Shown: one piece after another, positions 34,699 to 43,040 of the stretch
Layout of the letters: each line of letters begins with the position of its first letter
Position numbering within the stretch: the first letter of the stretch is position 1
NCBI GenBank assembly: GCA_930990965.1
Contig: CAKNRQ010000013.1
Span: 1-53,176 of the forward strand
Reading direction: 5' to 3'
DNA from: an uncultured Clostridia bacterium
GTDB lineage: Bacteria > Bacillota > Clostridia > Oscillospirales > Oscillospiraceae
DNA length: 53,176 nt
Position numbers and translations under genes: made by a program
The notes under the pieces: model-generated
Databases searched by the model: none
The model's input: the letters and a program-made list of their open reading frames with translations, nothing else
Told to the model about the DNA's origin: nothing

Positions 34699-35910
34699 TC
34701 AGTCGAGCACGCGGTAGCGCGCCCTCACGTCCATGTTGGCCGTCTTCGTCTTGAGCTCTTCGCCGGTCATGTAGCCCGTCACAAAGGCGTACTCTCCCGC
34801 CGCGGCGTTGGGCGTGTTGATAAATCGCACGCCGGAGAAGGCGGCGGCTATGTCCGCAAGCGGCGAGGCCGTGCGCACCATCCAACGGCAGGATATCTTG
34901 TCCGGCGCCGTGACATAGCCGGGCTCGGACGGCCACCAGCCGGTGTAGGTGCGGGTCTGGGGGTCGCGCACGCAGTCAATGATATCCGCTGCCACCGCGC
35001 TCGCCGTGGGCAGGCTGCCCGCGCCGGGTCCGAAGAACATGGCCTCGCCCACTGCGTCGCCGCGCACCGAGATGCCGTTCATGACTCCGTCCACGTTGGC
35101 CAGGGGCGCGCTCCTGCTGATGAGGTGCGGCGCGACAAAGGCCGTCACACTGTTCGGCCCCGTGCGCATCGCGCGGCCCAGGAGCTTTATCTTGTAGCCG
35201 AGCGCACGCGCGCACTCTATGTCCGCGGGGGTGATGTGGGTGATACCCTCGGTGGTTATGGCGCTGGGCGAGACGTTCTTGCCAAAGCAGAGGTCGGCCA
35301 GGATGCAGATCTTGCGCCCGGCGTCTATACCTTCCACGTCCGCGGTGGGATCTGCCTCGGCATAGCCCTTCTGCTGCGCTTCGCGCAGGGCCTGCTCAAA
35401 GCTCTTGCCCATCTGTATCATCTCGGTGAGGATATAGTTCGTGGTGCCGTTGAGTATGCCGCACACGGAACTGATCTCGTTGGCCGCAAGGCACTGGCAG
35501 ATGGGCCGCAGTATCGGTATACCGCCACCGACGCTGGCCTCGAAGAGGAAGTTCACGCCCTTACGGCGCGCGAGCGCGGTGAGCTCAAGGCCCTTTTCCG
35601 CAACCAGCTCCTTGTTGGATGTGACCACGCTCTTGCCGGCTTCCAGGCAGCGCTTGTCATACTCGTAGGCCAGCGTCGCGCCGCCTATGCACTCGGCCAC
35701 CACCTTGACCTCCGGGTCGTTGGCGATAGTCTCTATGTCGTGGACAATGAGATTTGCAAACGGATGGTCGGGCCTGGGCTTGCGGCAGAGGATGTATTTT
35801 ACCTCTATCTCACTGCCCGCCCGGCGTGCGATGAGATCACGATTTTTGGTAAGCACTTCCACCGTGCCGCCGCCCACGACGCCTATCCCGAGTATTGCAA
35901 CTTTGACCAT
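34699..35910 (-). CDS. hom: Homoserine dehydrogenase
   Basis: A 403-aa enzyme reducing aspartate semialdehyde to homoserine. The NAD(P)-binding start VKVAILGIGVVGGGTVEVL, the active-site GGGIPILRPI and LNGTTNYILTEM, and AYEYDKRCLEAGKSVVTSNK are diagnostic. It has a C-terminal ACT-like region. I choose ATG 35910 after GAGGGGGAGAA rather than the upstream in-frame ATG 35949, which overlaps the ACT gene. It is coupled with lysC downstream. Confidence 0.96.
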   Translation of the reverse strand: MVKVAILGIGVVGGGTVEVLTKNRDLIARRAGSEIEVKYILCRKPRPDHPFANLIVHDIETIANDPEVKVVAECIGGATLAYEYDKRCLEAGKSVVTSNKELVAEKGLELTALARRKGVNFLFEASVGGGIPILRPICQCLAANEISSVCGILNGTTNYILTEMIQMGKSFEQALREAQQKGYAEADPTADVEGIDAGRKICILADLCFGKNVSPSAITTEGITHITPADIECARALGYKIKLLGRAMRTGPNSVTAFVAPHLISRSAPLANVDGVMNGISVRGDAVGEAMFFGPGAGSLPTASAVAADIIDCVRDPQTRTYTGWWPSEPGYVTAPDKISCRWMVRTASPLADIAAAFSGVRFINTPNAAAGEYAFVTGYMTGEELKTKTANMDVRARYRVLD

Positions 35911-35929
35911 ATCTTCTCCCCCTCGTCCC

Positions 35930-36376
35930 TCAGCCGGCCAGGGCGTCAAACCTGATGACGCCGTAGAGCGTGCGCGCCGCGTTTAGGAGCTCGTCCATGC
36001 TTATGCTCATGTTTTCGGTGATCGCGGAGATGGTCACCTGAGCCGTGCCGTTATTGGGTATGCTTTGATTTATCGTAAGAATATTGGCGCCGCTATCGGC
36101 AAAAATAGTGAGCAGTGAGCTGAGAACTCCCTTCTTGTCGCGCAGAAGCGCGTTGAAGGTCACAATGCTGCCGTGGCGCATGTCCCTGAAGGGCATAATT
36201 GAGTCTTTGTACTTGTAAAAGGCGCTGCGTGAAATGCCGACGCGCTCGACTGCTTCGGCCACTGTGCGCACTTCTCCGGTCTCCAAAAGTTCCCGGGCCT
36301 CAGTGACTTTGATGAACACCTCTGGCAGTACTCCGGCCTCGACCAGGTAGTACTTAGGCTTGGCCTTTGCTGTCAT
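35930..36376 (-). CDS. ACT-domain protein (UPF0735/PheB-type)
   Basis: A 148-aa protein with a short helix-turn-helix-like N-terminal half (VRTVAEAVERVGISRSAFYK, YKDSIMPF) and an ACT domain (SIVTFNALLRDKKGVLSSLL, ILTINQSIPNNGTAQVTIS). This matches UPF0735 proteins, usually placed before hom in Firmicutes. ATG 36376 follows AAGGAGGTG. It probably senses an amino acid and may regulate the operon; that role is an inference. Confidence 0.92.
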   Translation of the reverse strand: MTAKAKPKYYLVEAGVLPEVFIKVTEARELLETGEVRTVAEAVERVGISRSAFYKYKDSIMPFRDMRHGSIVTFNALLRDKKGVLSSLLTIFADSGANILTINQSIPNNGTAQVTISAITENMSISMDELLNAARTLYGVIRFDALAG

Positions 36377-36434
36377 AGGGCACCTCCTTAACGTCTTTAC
36401 TGGGCGGCCGAATGTTTCTTAGCCGCGCACATTA

Positions 36435-36463
36435 TTTATAACACATCCACGCGCGGCATACAA
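36435..36463 (-). promoter_or_regulatory. Promoter of the ACT-hom-lysC operon
   Basis: On the minus strand TTGTAT and TATAAA are separated by 17 bases, about 60 bases before the ACT gene. No T-box or riboswitch features were recognised in the short leader. Confidence 0.6.
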
Positions 36464-36537
36464 GTGGCATTATTCAAAAAACATTGTTTGTCCACACACG
36501 ATGGATTAAACGAAATGACGAAAGGCGGCGATTAGCT

Positions 36538-36963
36538 GTGTTTGGAGTACTCATATGCATAGCGGCAGGGGCCGCAATGAGCTTCCAGGGCGTGATGAAC
36601 ACGCGGCTTGGTGAGGGCATAGGCACGAGCGAGGCCAATGCCTTCGTGCAGGTAACCGCGGCCATACTGGCCTGCGTGGTGCTCTTCTTCCACCGCGACG
36701 GGAGCTTTGCCGCCATAGGCGATGTGAACAAGCTCTATCTGTTCGGCGGCGTGCTGGGACTTGTGATCACGCTCACCGTCATGCTTGGCATGCACGCGCT
36801 CACCCCCGCCACAGCAGTGAGCGTAATACTCGTGAGTCAGCTGCTCACTGCCGGCGCCATAGACGCCCTGGGCCTCATGGGCACCGAGCGCGTCCCGCTC
36901 ACCTGGAGCAAGGGTCTGGGGGCTGCGCTGATGATAGCAGGCGTTATTATTTTCAAGCGTTAG
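36538..36963 (+). CDS. Small DMT-family transporter (YdcZ/DUF606 type)
   Basis: A 141-aa protein with about five hydrophobic helices (LICIAAGAAMSFQGVMNTRL, AFVQVTAAILACVVLFF, LYLFGGVLGLVITLTVMLG, GLGAALMIAGVIIFKR). This is the half-size DMT family YdcZ. I choose GTG 36538 with AAAGGCGG upstream; the ATG at 36484 would add a hydrophilic leader that overlaps the intergenic region. The substrate is unknown; no paired partner gene is adjacent. Confidence 0.85.
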   Translation: MFGVLICIAAGAAMSFQGVMNTRLGEGIGTSEANAFVQVTAAILACVVLFFHRDGSFAAIGDVNKLYLFGGVLGLVITLTVMLGMHALTPATAVSVILVSQLLTAGAIDALGLMGTERVPLTWSKGLGAALMIAGVIIFKR

Positions 36964-36984
36964 ATAATTTTTTGCTCCCCGCTC

Positions 36985-37014
36985 TTGTTCTCTTTTATTG
37001 AGTTGTGATAGAAT
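36985..37014 (+). promoter_or_regulatory. Promoter of the MBL-exonuclease-flavoprotein operon
   Basis: TTGTTC and TAGAAT are separated by 18 bases, 40 bases before the MBL-fold gene. Confidence 0.5.
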
Positions 37015-37053
37015 CATAAAGTCTGATAACCACACGCAGAATGGAGAGATAAA

Positions 37054-38031
37054 ATGTACAACCACATAGAAGGCAACATATACACTATACCCGTTCCGCT
37101 GCCCAACAATCCTCTCAGGTGCCTGAACTCCTACGTCATAAAGGACGACAAGCGCAGCCTCGTTATAGACACCGGTTTCCGTATGCCCGAGTGCCTTGAG
37201 GCCATGACCACCGGGCTCAACGAGCTGGATATAGACATGAATAACGCCGATATCTTCCTCACGCACCTTCACTCCGACCACAGCGGCCTGGCCCCCGACT
37301 TGGCCAGCTCAAGCTCACATATTTTTATAAGCCGCACAGACGGGGAGATGCTGCTGGACGGTCTCACAAACTCCTGGGACCGCACGGCAGAATTCCGCAC
37401 CTACGGTTTCTCTGCCGAGGAGCTCTCCTGCTGGTCAGATAACCCGTCACAGAAGTACCGCCAAGAAAAGCTCGCAACCTTTACCTACATAGCTGACGGC
37501 GACATACTTGAATACGGCGGCCACCGCCTACAGGCCATATCTACCCCCGGCCACACTCCCGGCCATCTCTGCCTCTACGATCGGGATAACAAGATAATGT
37601 TCCTAGGCGACCATGTGCTCTTCAACATCACGCCCAACATCACCTGCTGGCCGAACTTCCCCGATCCGCTGGGCCACTATGTTCACAGCCTCATGGACAT
37701 CAGCATATACGACATACGCCTGCCCCTCCCGGCGCACCGCCAAGTGACGAGCACCGTGGCCGAGCGCGTCGGCACCATCATAGAGCACCACGGCGCGCGT
37801 ATACGCGAACTGCTCGACGTTCTGGACGTCAACCCGGGCAGCAGCACCTACGAGCTGGCCGGCAAAATGACCTGGCGTGTGCACGGCAAGACCAACTCCT
37901 GGGCCGACTTCCCGCTCACTCAGAAGTGGTTTGCCGTGGGTGAAGCCGCCGCTCACCTTGAATACCTCCTGGCCCGTAACCGCGTACGCCGCGAGCTCGA
38001 CGGCACAATCTGGCGCTATTACTCCGTCTGA
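37054..38031 (+). CDS. MBL-fold metallohydrolase (LACTB2/glyoxalase II-like)
   Basis: A 325-aa protein with the full metal motif FLTHLHSDHSGLAP, a downstream STPGHTPGHLCLY His, and an Asp in FLGDHVLF. The C-terminal 90 residues (about 240-325; RELLDVLDVNPGSSTYELAG) form a winged-helix region as in LACTB2-like proteins. ATG 37054 follows GGAGAGAT. It is first in an operon with an exonuclease/phosphatase protein and a flavoprotein. The substrate is not predictable. Confidence 0.9.
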   Translation: MYNHIEGNIYTIPVPLPNNPLRCLNSYVIKDDKRSLVIDTGFRMPECLEAMTTGLNELDIDMNNADIFLTHLHSDHSGLAPDLASSSSHIFISRTDGEMLLDGLTNSWDRTAEFRTYGFSAEELSCWSDNPSQKYRQEKLATFTYIADGDILEYGGHRLQAISTPGHTPGHLCLYDRDNKIMFLGDHVLFNITPNITCWPNFPDPLGHYVHSLMDISIYDIRLPLPAHRQVTSTVAERVGTIIEHHGARIRELLDVLDVNPGSSTYELAGKMTWRVHGKTNSWADFPLTQKWFAVGEAAAHLEYLLARNRVRRELDGTIWRYYSV

Positions 38032-38037
38032 CCTGCC

Positions 38038-39099
38038 ATGGGGCGCAAAGTACTTAAAATTGCCATAATTGTGCTCTGCGCAGTTGTTGCGCTGGCATTG
38101 GCACTAGTAATTTTCCTAACACCTACGGAATACCGCCCCAATAACGTAGAAACGCTTGCTCCTTACAGCTACGGCGACGCTACCAAGCCCGGGAGCAGCA
38201 TAAGTCTCCTGAGTTGGAACATAGGCTATTGCGGGCTGGGTCAGTATGAGGACTTCGTCATGGACGGCGGCACGGGTTCCGACAAACCCGGCCGCGAGCG
38301 CTTTGAAGAGTACTATGACGGCGTGCTGGACACGCTCAGCGAGCGCGACGCGGACATATATCTCATCCAGGAGGCTGACTCCGACTCCGCGCGCAGCTAC
38401 CGCGCCGACGAGGTGCGCGGCATCTCCGAGACGCTTGGCGTGGCCACGAGCGTATATGCCCTGAATTACTACTGCCCTTTTGTGCCCTTTCCCTGGCCGC
38501 CGATGGGCCGGATAAACAGCGGTATTATGACCATGTCTGACTTTGAGATAGAAGGCGCAGCCAAGCGCATCTCACTGCCCTGCCCCTTTTCCTGGCCGTT
38601 GCGCACGGCGAACCTCAAGCGCTGCCTGCTGGTGACGCACTACGCCCTGCCGGGCACGGACGAACAGCTCGCCGTCGTGAACCTCCACCTCGAGGCCTAC
38701 GACGACGGCGAGGGCAAAGCCGCCCAGACCGAGATGCTGCTCGAAGTGCTCGAGAGCGAGTACGCCGCAGGCAACTACGTCATAGCAGGAGGCGACTTCA
38801 ACCAGACCTTCCCCGGCACACTCGAGCGCTGGCCCATGCTGAACGCCGAATTCTGGACGCCGGGCGTACTCACGGACGACATGCTGCCCGAGGGCTGGAG
38901 CTTTGTCTACGACGACACAAGCCCTACCTGCCGGCTGAATAATGCCCCATACAATGCAGAAACGTCCCAGCACTACGTGCTCGACGGTTTCATAGTCTCC
39001 CCCAACATCACGGTGGAGAGTGTCCAGACCATTCCCACCGGTTTTAAGTACTCGGACCACTCCCCCGTCGCACTTGAAGTCTCCCTGTCGGAAGAATAA
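38038..39099 (+). CDS. Membrane-anchored endonuclease/exonuclease/phosphatase-fold protein
   Basis: A 353-aa protein with an N-terminal transmembrane anchor (VLKIAIIVLCAVVALALALV, then IFL) and an EEP catalytic domain outside the cell: SLLSWNIGYCGLG, IYLIQEADSDS, VNLHLEAYDDG, IAGGDFNQTF and KYSDHSPVALE carry the expected Asn, Glu, His, Asp and His residues. It could cleave phosphodiesters of nucleic acids or lipids. ATG 38038 has only a weak ribosome-binding site and begins six bases after the MBL stop, so it depends on coupling. Confidence 0.88.
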   Translation: MGRKVLKIAIIVLCAVVALALALVIFLTPTEYRPNNVETLAPYSYGDATKPGSSISLLSWNIGYCGLGQYEDFVMDGGTGSDKPGRERFEEYYDGVLDTLSERDADIYLIQEADSDSARSYRADEVRGISETLGVATSVYALNYYCPFVPFPWPPMGRINSGIMTMSDFEIEGAAKRISLPCPFSWPLRTANLKRCLLVTHYALPGTDEQLAVVNLHLEAYDDGEGKAAQTEMLLEVLESEYAAGNYVIAGGDFNQTFPGTLERWPMLNAEFWTPGVLTDDMLPEGWSFVYDDTSPTCRLNNAPYNAETSQHYVLDGFIVSPNITVESVQTIPTGFKYSDHSPVALEVSLSEE

Positions 39100-39112
39100 A
39101 GGAGGAATACAC

Positions 39113-39733
39113 TTGAAAGTCATGCTCTTGAATGGCAGCCCCAAGGCCAGCGGCAACACCCATCTCGCCCTCGCCGAGTGCGAGCGTGAGTTGCAGCGCT
39201 GCGGCATTGAGACCGAGCTGGTCCACATCGGTTCCGCGCCCGTGCCCGGCTGCCGCGCCTGCGGGGCATGCGGCAAGCTCGGCAAGTGCGTCATAGACGA
39301 CGCGGTGAATGTCTTCCGTGACAAGCTTGAGGCTGCCGACGGCTTCATAGTCGGCACCCCCGTCTACTATGCCTCGCCCAACGGCTCCGTCATCAGTTTC
39401 ATGGACCGCCTCTTCTACTCCGCTCAAGATTCCTTCCGGCACAAGCCCGCCGCAGCCGTGGCCGTGGCCCGCCGTGCCGGCACCGTCACCAGCTTCGACG
39501 TGCTCAACAAGTACTTCACCATCCGCGAAATGCCAATCGTCTCCTCCAGCTACTGGAACGACGCCTTCGGCCAGACCCCCGGCCAGGCCGCAGCAGACGC
39601 GGAGGGATTGCAGACCATGCGCAACCTCGCACGCAACATGGCCTGGCTGCTCAAATGCATAGAACTCGGCCGTCAAAATGGTATAAACCCGCCGGAAAAC
39701 GAGTATAGCGACGCGACGAACTTCATTCGTTGA
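39113..39733 (+). CDS. Iron-sulfur flavoprotein / NADPH-dependent FMN reductase family
   Basis: A 206-aa flavodoxin-like protein starting VMLLNGSPKASGNTHLAL (FMN phosphate loop), with GCRACGACGKLGKCVIDD, a Cys cluster like that of archaeal and clostridial iron-sulfur flavoproteins, and TPVYYASPNGSVISFMDR. Start TTG 39113 follows AAAGGAGGAAT; the longer frame upstream overlaps the preceding gene. It is probably a redox carrier or reductase in an anaerobe. A strong terminator follows. Confidence 0.9.
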   Translation: MKVMLLNGSPKASGNTHLALAECERELQRCGIETELVHIGSAPVPGCRACGACGKLGKCVIDDAVNVFRDKLEAADGFIVGTPVYYASPNGSVISFMDRLFYSAQDSFRHKPAAAVAVARRAGTVTSFDVLNKYFTIREMPIVSSSYWNDAFGQTPGQAAADAEGLQTMRNLARNMAWLLKCIELGRQNGINPPENEYSDATNFIR

Positions 39734-39742
39734 CAGCAAAAT

Positions 39743-39776
39743 AGCCCCGCGGCTTAGAGCCGCGGGGCTGTTTTTT
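39743..39776. terminator. Terminator between flavoprotein and DUF4179 genes
   Basis: A 12-base-pair stem AGCCCCGCGGCT-tag-AGCCGCGGGGCT followed by GTTTTTT on the plus strand and TATTTTG on the minus strand. It serves both convergent transcription units. Confidence 0.92.
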
Positions 39777-39778
39777 AT

Positions 39779-40762
39779 TCACCGCACCGGTATCGTGTAC
39801 ATGTTCACGCGCAGTGCGCTTATGTCCTGCAAATCCAGCGGGAAGCGCCATTCGCCGCTCACGCTCCAGATCGCGCCGTCCGGGTTGGCGGCAGTATAGG
39901 CCAAGCCGGGATATGATGCGGAGCCGTCTCCCAATACGACTTCTACCAGGCACACGTCAAACCCGCTGTACTCCGGGTCAACGTCGCAGTTGAAGCTGAA
40001 GCCTGTGCTCGTCACAACTATCTGCGTGAGGTGCGCATCGACGTGTTCTTCCCTCGTGCGGTCGTAGACGCGCACCGTGGCGTCCGCGAGCGCTATCGAG
40101 TCCGTCTCCGGGACGTAGTCCAGCCCGAAGGACATGCTCCAGTCGCCCGGAACCACTATTTCCTCCGGGTAAAGTCCCGTGGCCAGGTCACCGAGCTTAA
40201 TCTCGACATCCAAATTTGAGTCCCAGTTCTGCCCTGGCTCGGGAGCGCTATAGTGTACCATGTAGAGCTGCGCGCCGTCGCCGTCCAGACCGATGTATTC
40301 GAGCCCTGTGGAACTGTTATCAACTACCTTGCCGTCCACACTCAACGCCAATTCCTGCGCTATCAGCCCGCCGCAGCCGTTCAGCGCCTCGCCCTCCATG
40401 CGCAGCAGCAGCCAGATACTCCTGTCGCTCACGCGCGCCGAGGTGACAGTCGCCGTGACGCCGCCCGCCGAGCGGCTCACGCCCACTTCTTGCACCATGC
40501 CCGCGATTATCGCGGCCTGCTCGTCACGCATGGTCTCTCCGGTCTCCTCCTGCCATAGCATCCCGAGCACGTCGCCGAGGTTCCGTCCGTATACGGTCGA
40601 AGCCACGCCCACTGTGCCGGCGCCCAGCAGCAGCGCTGCCGCCACTATGGCCACGGCCAGTCTCAACACGCGCCGCCTGCGCGGCCGGGTGTAGGCAGCG
40701 GCCTCGTCCACGTACTTCAAGTCCAGCTCGCCCATAGCTTTGGTTATAAGGTCTGCGTTCAT
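39779..40762 (-). CDS. DUF4179-type membrane anti-sigma factor (module 2)
   Basis: A 327-aa paralogue of the protein at 30025-31020: N-terminal sigma-binding segment (ELDLKYVDEAAAYTRPRRRR), one transmembrane helix (LRLAVAIVAAALLLGAGTVG), the same VASTVYGRNLGDVLGMLW sequence and a similar beta-rich outer domain. It starts at ATG 40762, overlapping the sigma-factor stop. The outer domains differ more than the inner parts, so the two modules may sense different signals. Confidence 0.88.
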   Translation of the reverse strand: MNADLITKAMGELDLKYVDEAAAYTRPRRRRVLRLAVAIVAAALLLGAGTVGVASTVYGRNLGDVLGMLWQEETGETMRDEQAAIIAGMVQEVGVSRSAGGVTATVTSARVSDRSIWLLLRMEGEALNGCGGLIAQELALSVDGKVVDNSSTGLEYIGLDGDGAQLYMVHYSAPEPGQNWDSNLDVEIKLGDLATGLYPEEIVVPGDWSMSFGLDYVPETDSIALADATVRVYDRTREEHVDAHLTQIVVTSTGFSFNCDVDPEYSGFDVCLVEVVLGDGSASYPGLAYTAANPDGAIWSVSGEWRFPLDLQDISALRVNMYTIPVR

Positions 40763-41316
40763 ACGTACACCCCTCTGTCTTCGAGATATTTCCGCAATGC
40801 GCGGCGCAGCCTGGTGAGGCGCACCGTCACGTTGCCCTCGCTTATGCCCACCTGCGCGGCAATCTCGGCGCAGGAGTCGGAAAACCAGTAGCGCCTCACA
40901 AATATTGCCCTGTTCTCAGCGCTCAAGGTGTCCAGGAAGCCCTCCAGCATGTGCGCCAGCTCACGGGCTTCGAGCGCATCACCCACCTCGCCCGGAGACG
41001 CCAGGGCGTCCTCCAGCTCGCCGAGCGCCACGTCAAAGGAGGCGTCGCGCCTGGCAGCCGTGTTTTTGCGCCGGCGCGCGAGCGCTATATTCCGCACCAC
41101 CCGGCACACCCACGCGCGCAAGCGCTCCGGACGCTCGGGCGGTATGGCCCGCCAGGCGCCGAGATAGGCGTCGTTTACGCACTCGGCGGCGTCCTCGCGG
41201 CTGCCGAGTATGTTGTAGGCCAGCGAGCGGCACAGCGCCCCGTACTTGGCGTCCAGCTCGCTTATACCCTGCTCCGAGCGCGCGAAAAAGAGCTCCAATA
41301 TGGCCTCGTCCTCCAT
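40759..41316 (-). CDS. ECF-type RNA polymerase sigma factor (module 2)
   Basis: A 185-aa protein, the same length as the module 1 sigma factor and very similar in region 2 (EDEAILELFFARSEQGISEL, SREDAAECVNDAYLGAWRAI). Region 4 is more different (SDSCAEIAAQVGISEGNVTV). I choose ATG 41316 after AAAGGAGGTG; the longer frame from 41406 would run through the promoter-like motif. It is followed by its presumed anti-sigma factor with a 4-base overlap. Confidence 0.93.
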   Translation of the reverse strand: MEDEAILELFFARSEQGISELDAKYGALCRSLAYNILGSREDAAECVNDAYLGAWRAIPPERPERLRAWVCRVVRNIALARRRKNTAARRDASFDVALGELEDALASPGEVGDALEARELAHMLEGFLDTLSAENRAIFVRRYWFSDSCAEIAAQVGISEGNVTVRLTRLRRALRKYLEDRGVYV

Positions 41317-41345
41317 CCGGCACCTCCTTTGTGTCCTCAAACATA

Positions 41346-41373
41346 TACTATCATTTCGCACGCCCGGACTACA
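41346..41373 (-). promoter_or_regulatory. Promoter-like motif of the second ECF sigma module
   Basis: On the minus strand TGTAG-N18-TAGTA ends 30 bases before the sigma ATG. Spacing and distance are identical to the motif in front of module 1. Confidence 0.5.
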
Positions 41374-41410
41374 AGCGAGCGCAAAAATATCCGCATTTGC
41401 CTTCATGTCA

Positions 41411-41451
41411 CAAAAAATCTGCCCTGCGCGTCAAGCAAACGCGCAGGGCAG
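41411..41451 (-). terminator. Terminator of the sigI-rsgI unit
   Basis: CTGCCCTGCGCG-N9-CGCGCAGGGCAG, a perfect 12-base-pair stem followed on the minus strand by ATTTTTTG, directly after the rsgI stop. Confidence 0.9.
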
Positions 41452-41456
41452 TTATA

Positions 41457-42197
41457 TCAATCGTCCCAATCTCCGTCGTCATCGTCCCAGTCATCATCGT
41501 CATCGTCGTCCCAATCGTCATCCCAGTCATCATCGTCCGTATATGGCGGCGAAGTGGACACAGGCGACGGCAACGGCGTGGGTGCAGGCGTGGGCGTCGG
41601 GCTTGGAGTGGGCACAGGTATGGTGACTATCGGGTCATCAGGCGTGCGGATTATGGCGAAAGTACCGTAGCGCTCCTCAAGCGTTTCGAGCGTATCGCCC
41701 TCGGTCTCACGGCGCCAGTCCTCGCTGCCGCCATCCACGGAGACGGTCACCTGACCGCCTTCACTCAGATATCCACCCGCTATCGACTGCGCAACCAGGG
41801 CGTCCGCGGCCTCCTGGGCGTCCATGCCGGAGAAGTCCATCCCCTCCAGCAGTGCTACACCGTCTGCGTTGAGGCCCTCGGCGTCGAGAATCCGCTCAGT
41901 GCGGCTGAGCGTGAGTTCGACGTCTGGGTTGATGCTCATGCGCATGGTGCCGTAGGCCGCGTAGTTGGGCTGATACCAGCCGAAAAACGCTATACACAGG
42001 CAGGCTGCCAGCCCGGCGCAGAGGGAGGCCATGCGCACAATGCGGCGGTTGTCTCGCCGCTCAGGTAGTTTCAGTTCAATTACGTCCTCCACCCTGTCGC
42101 CGACCTCATAGCGCATATTTGCACACTTGATGCAGCGCCCGTCTTCACCGAGGGCGATGCAGTAAGCGGCATGGGACTCAAGTATCAGGTATTTCAT
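41457..42197 (-). CDS. rsgI: RsgI-type anti-sigma factor with Pro-rich linker and Asp/Trp tail
   Basis: A 246-aa membrane protein. I choose ATG 42197 after GGGAGGGGG. The cytoplasmic RsgI N-terminal domain (about 1-50: YLILESHAAYCIALGEDGRC) should bind SigI. A transmembrane helix follows (54-74), then an RsgI-like middle region (MSINPDVELTLSRTERILDA), a Pro/Thr linker (194-218) and a C-terminal tail of 26 residues made of 21 Asp, four Trp and one Gly. Clostridial RsgI proteins carry various outer sensor modules; here the tail takes that place. It overlaps sigI by four bases. Confidence 0.9.
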   Translation of the reverse strand: MKYLILESHAAYCIALGEDGRCIKCANMRYEVGDRVEDVIELKLPERRDNRRIVRMASLCAGLAACLCIAFFGWYQPNYAAYGTMRMSINPDVELTLSRTERILDAEGLNADGVALLEGMDFSGMDAQEAADALVAQSIAGGYLSEGGQVTVSVDGGSEDWRRETEGDTLETLEERYGTFAIIRTPDDPIVTIPVPTPSPTPTPAPTPLPSPVSTSPPYTDDDDWDDDWDDDDDDDWDDDDGDWDD

Positions 42198-42910
42198 TTC
42201 GTCCCCCTCCCGCCGTCCAGCCTGCACAAGTGGCCACGTATTATCTCGAACCCGTTCGTGAACGCAATGAGCATGGCAACGAGATACTTTCTGTGCCGCT
42301 CAAGCGTTTTGCGCTCTACGCCCGCGCCGGAGGCCAGTTCCGTCATGGGCAGCTTGCCGCTCTTTTCCACGGCGGCGAGCAGTTCCGGCCGGCGCCGGGC
42401 GTAATTGAGCGCGTCCATGCACGCCGCAAGCGTGCGTTCCTGCTTGGGGCAGTTGTCCGCGACCTCGGAAAACGTGATGCCGAAGGCGGCCAGCGCCCGG
42501 GCGTACTCCTCAATCTCGCTCTGCGCCGCCTCGCGGGTGTTCAGCTCCTCTATATCGTCGCGTGTGTCGGGCAGCAGCTCCAGGAGCTCCGCGCCGTCCT
42601 GGCTCGCGCGTTCGTTCAGCGAGCCGTGGCCGCGGTGGCGGCTCTCGGCGCGGTGGTAGTCTATCAGCCGCGAGCGGATTACCTTGGACGCAAACTTCAA
42701 AAAGTTCCCGCGCGAGCGCTCGTAGCCGACCACGGCTTCATAGAACGCAAACATGGCTATGCTCAACTCGTCCTCGCCGTCGCCAAAGCTGAGTTTCTTC
42801 GCCTCGGCGCGGATAAAGCCCATGTATTGGTTTATCAGCCTGTCGGCAGCTTCCGGATCTTCCTTGGCCGCAAGCACCCATTCGACTATGTCCTGCTTCG
42901 TTGAGACCAT
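42194..42910 (-). CDS. sigI: RNA polymerase sigma factor SigI
   Basis: A 238-aa alternative sigma factor of the SigI family (heat or polysaccharide-linked in other Firmicutes). Region 2 is seen in INQYMGFIRAEAKKLSFGDG, DELSIAMFAFYEAVVGYERS and GNFLKFASKVIRSRLIDYHR. The conserved SigI C-terminal domain includes ALAAFGITFSEVADNCPKQE and GVERKTLERHRKYLVAMLIA. ATG 42910 follows GGGGGAT. It is translationally coupled to rsgI. A stem at 42931-42959 lies in its leader. Confidence 0.94.
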   Translation of the reverse strand: MVSTKQDIVEWVLAAKEDPEAADRLINQYMGFIRAEAKKLSFGDGEDELSIAMFAFYEAVVGYERSRGNFLKFASKVIRSRLIDYHRAESRHRGHGSLNERASQDGAELLELLPDTRDDIEELNTREAAQSEIEEYARALAAFGITFSEVADNCPKQERTLAACMDALNYARRRPELLAAVEKSGKLPMTELASGAGVERKTLERHRKYLVAMLIAFTNGFEIIRGHLCRLDGGRGTK

Positions 42911-42930
42911 CGTTATCCCCCATAAATCCG

Positions 42931-42959
42931 CGCGCCGGTCTCAGGATCAGGCCGGCGCG
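42931..42959. repeat. Hairpin in the sigI leader
   Basis: CGCGCCGG-N13-CCGGCGCG about 20 bases before the sigI start. On the plus strand it is followed by TGGGTTTTT and would terminate antisense transcription. On the minus strand it lies in the 5' leader of sigI and is not followed by a T-run. Confidence 0.5.
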
Positions 42960-43040
42960 TGGGTTTTTACGAGAATATCATAAGCGGCAGGATTTTACAT
43001 CAAATCCGCATGAAATCCAGGTTAAATCTCGGTTAACCGC

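Noticed and set aside
36377..36434. T-box or lysine riboswitch before the aspartate-pathway operon
   Set aside because: The leader from the predicted promoter is only about 60 bases, too short for either class, and no specifier or antiterminator pattern was seen.
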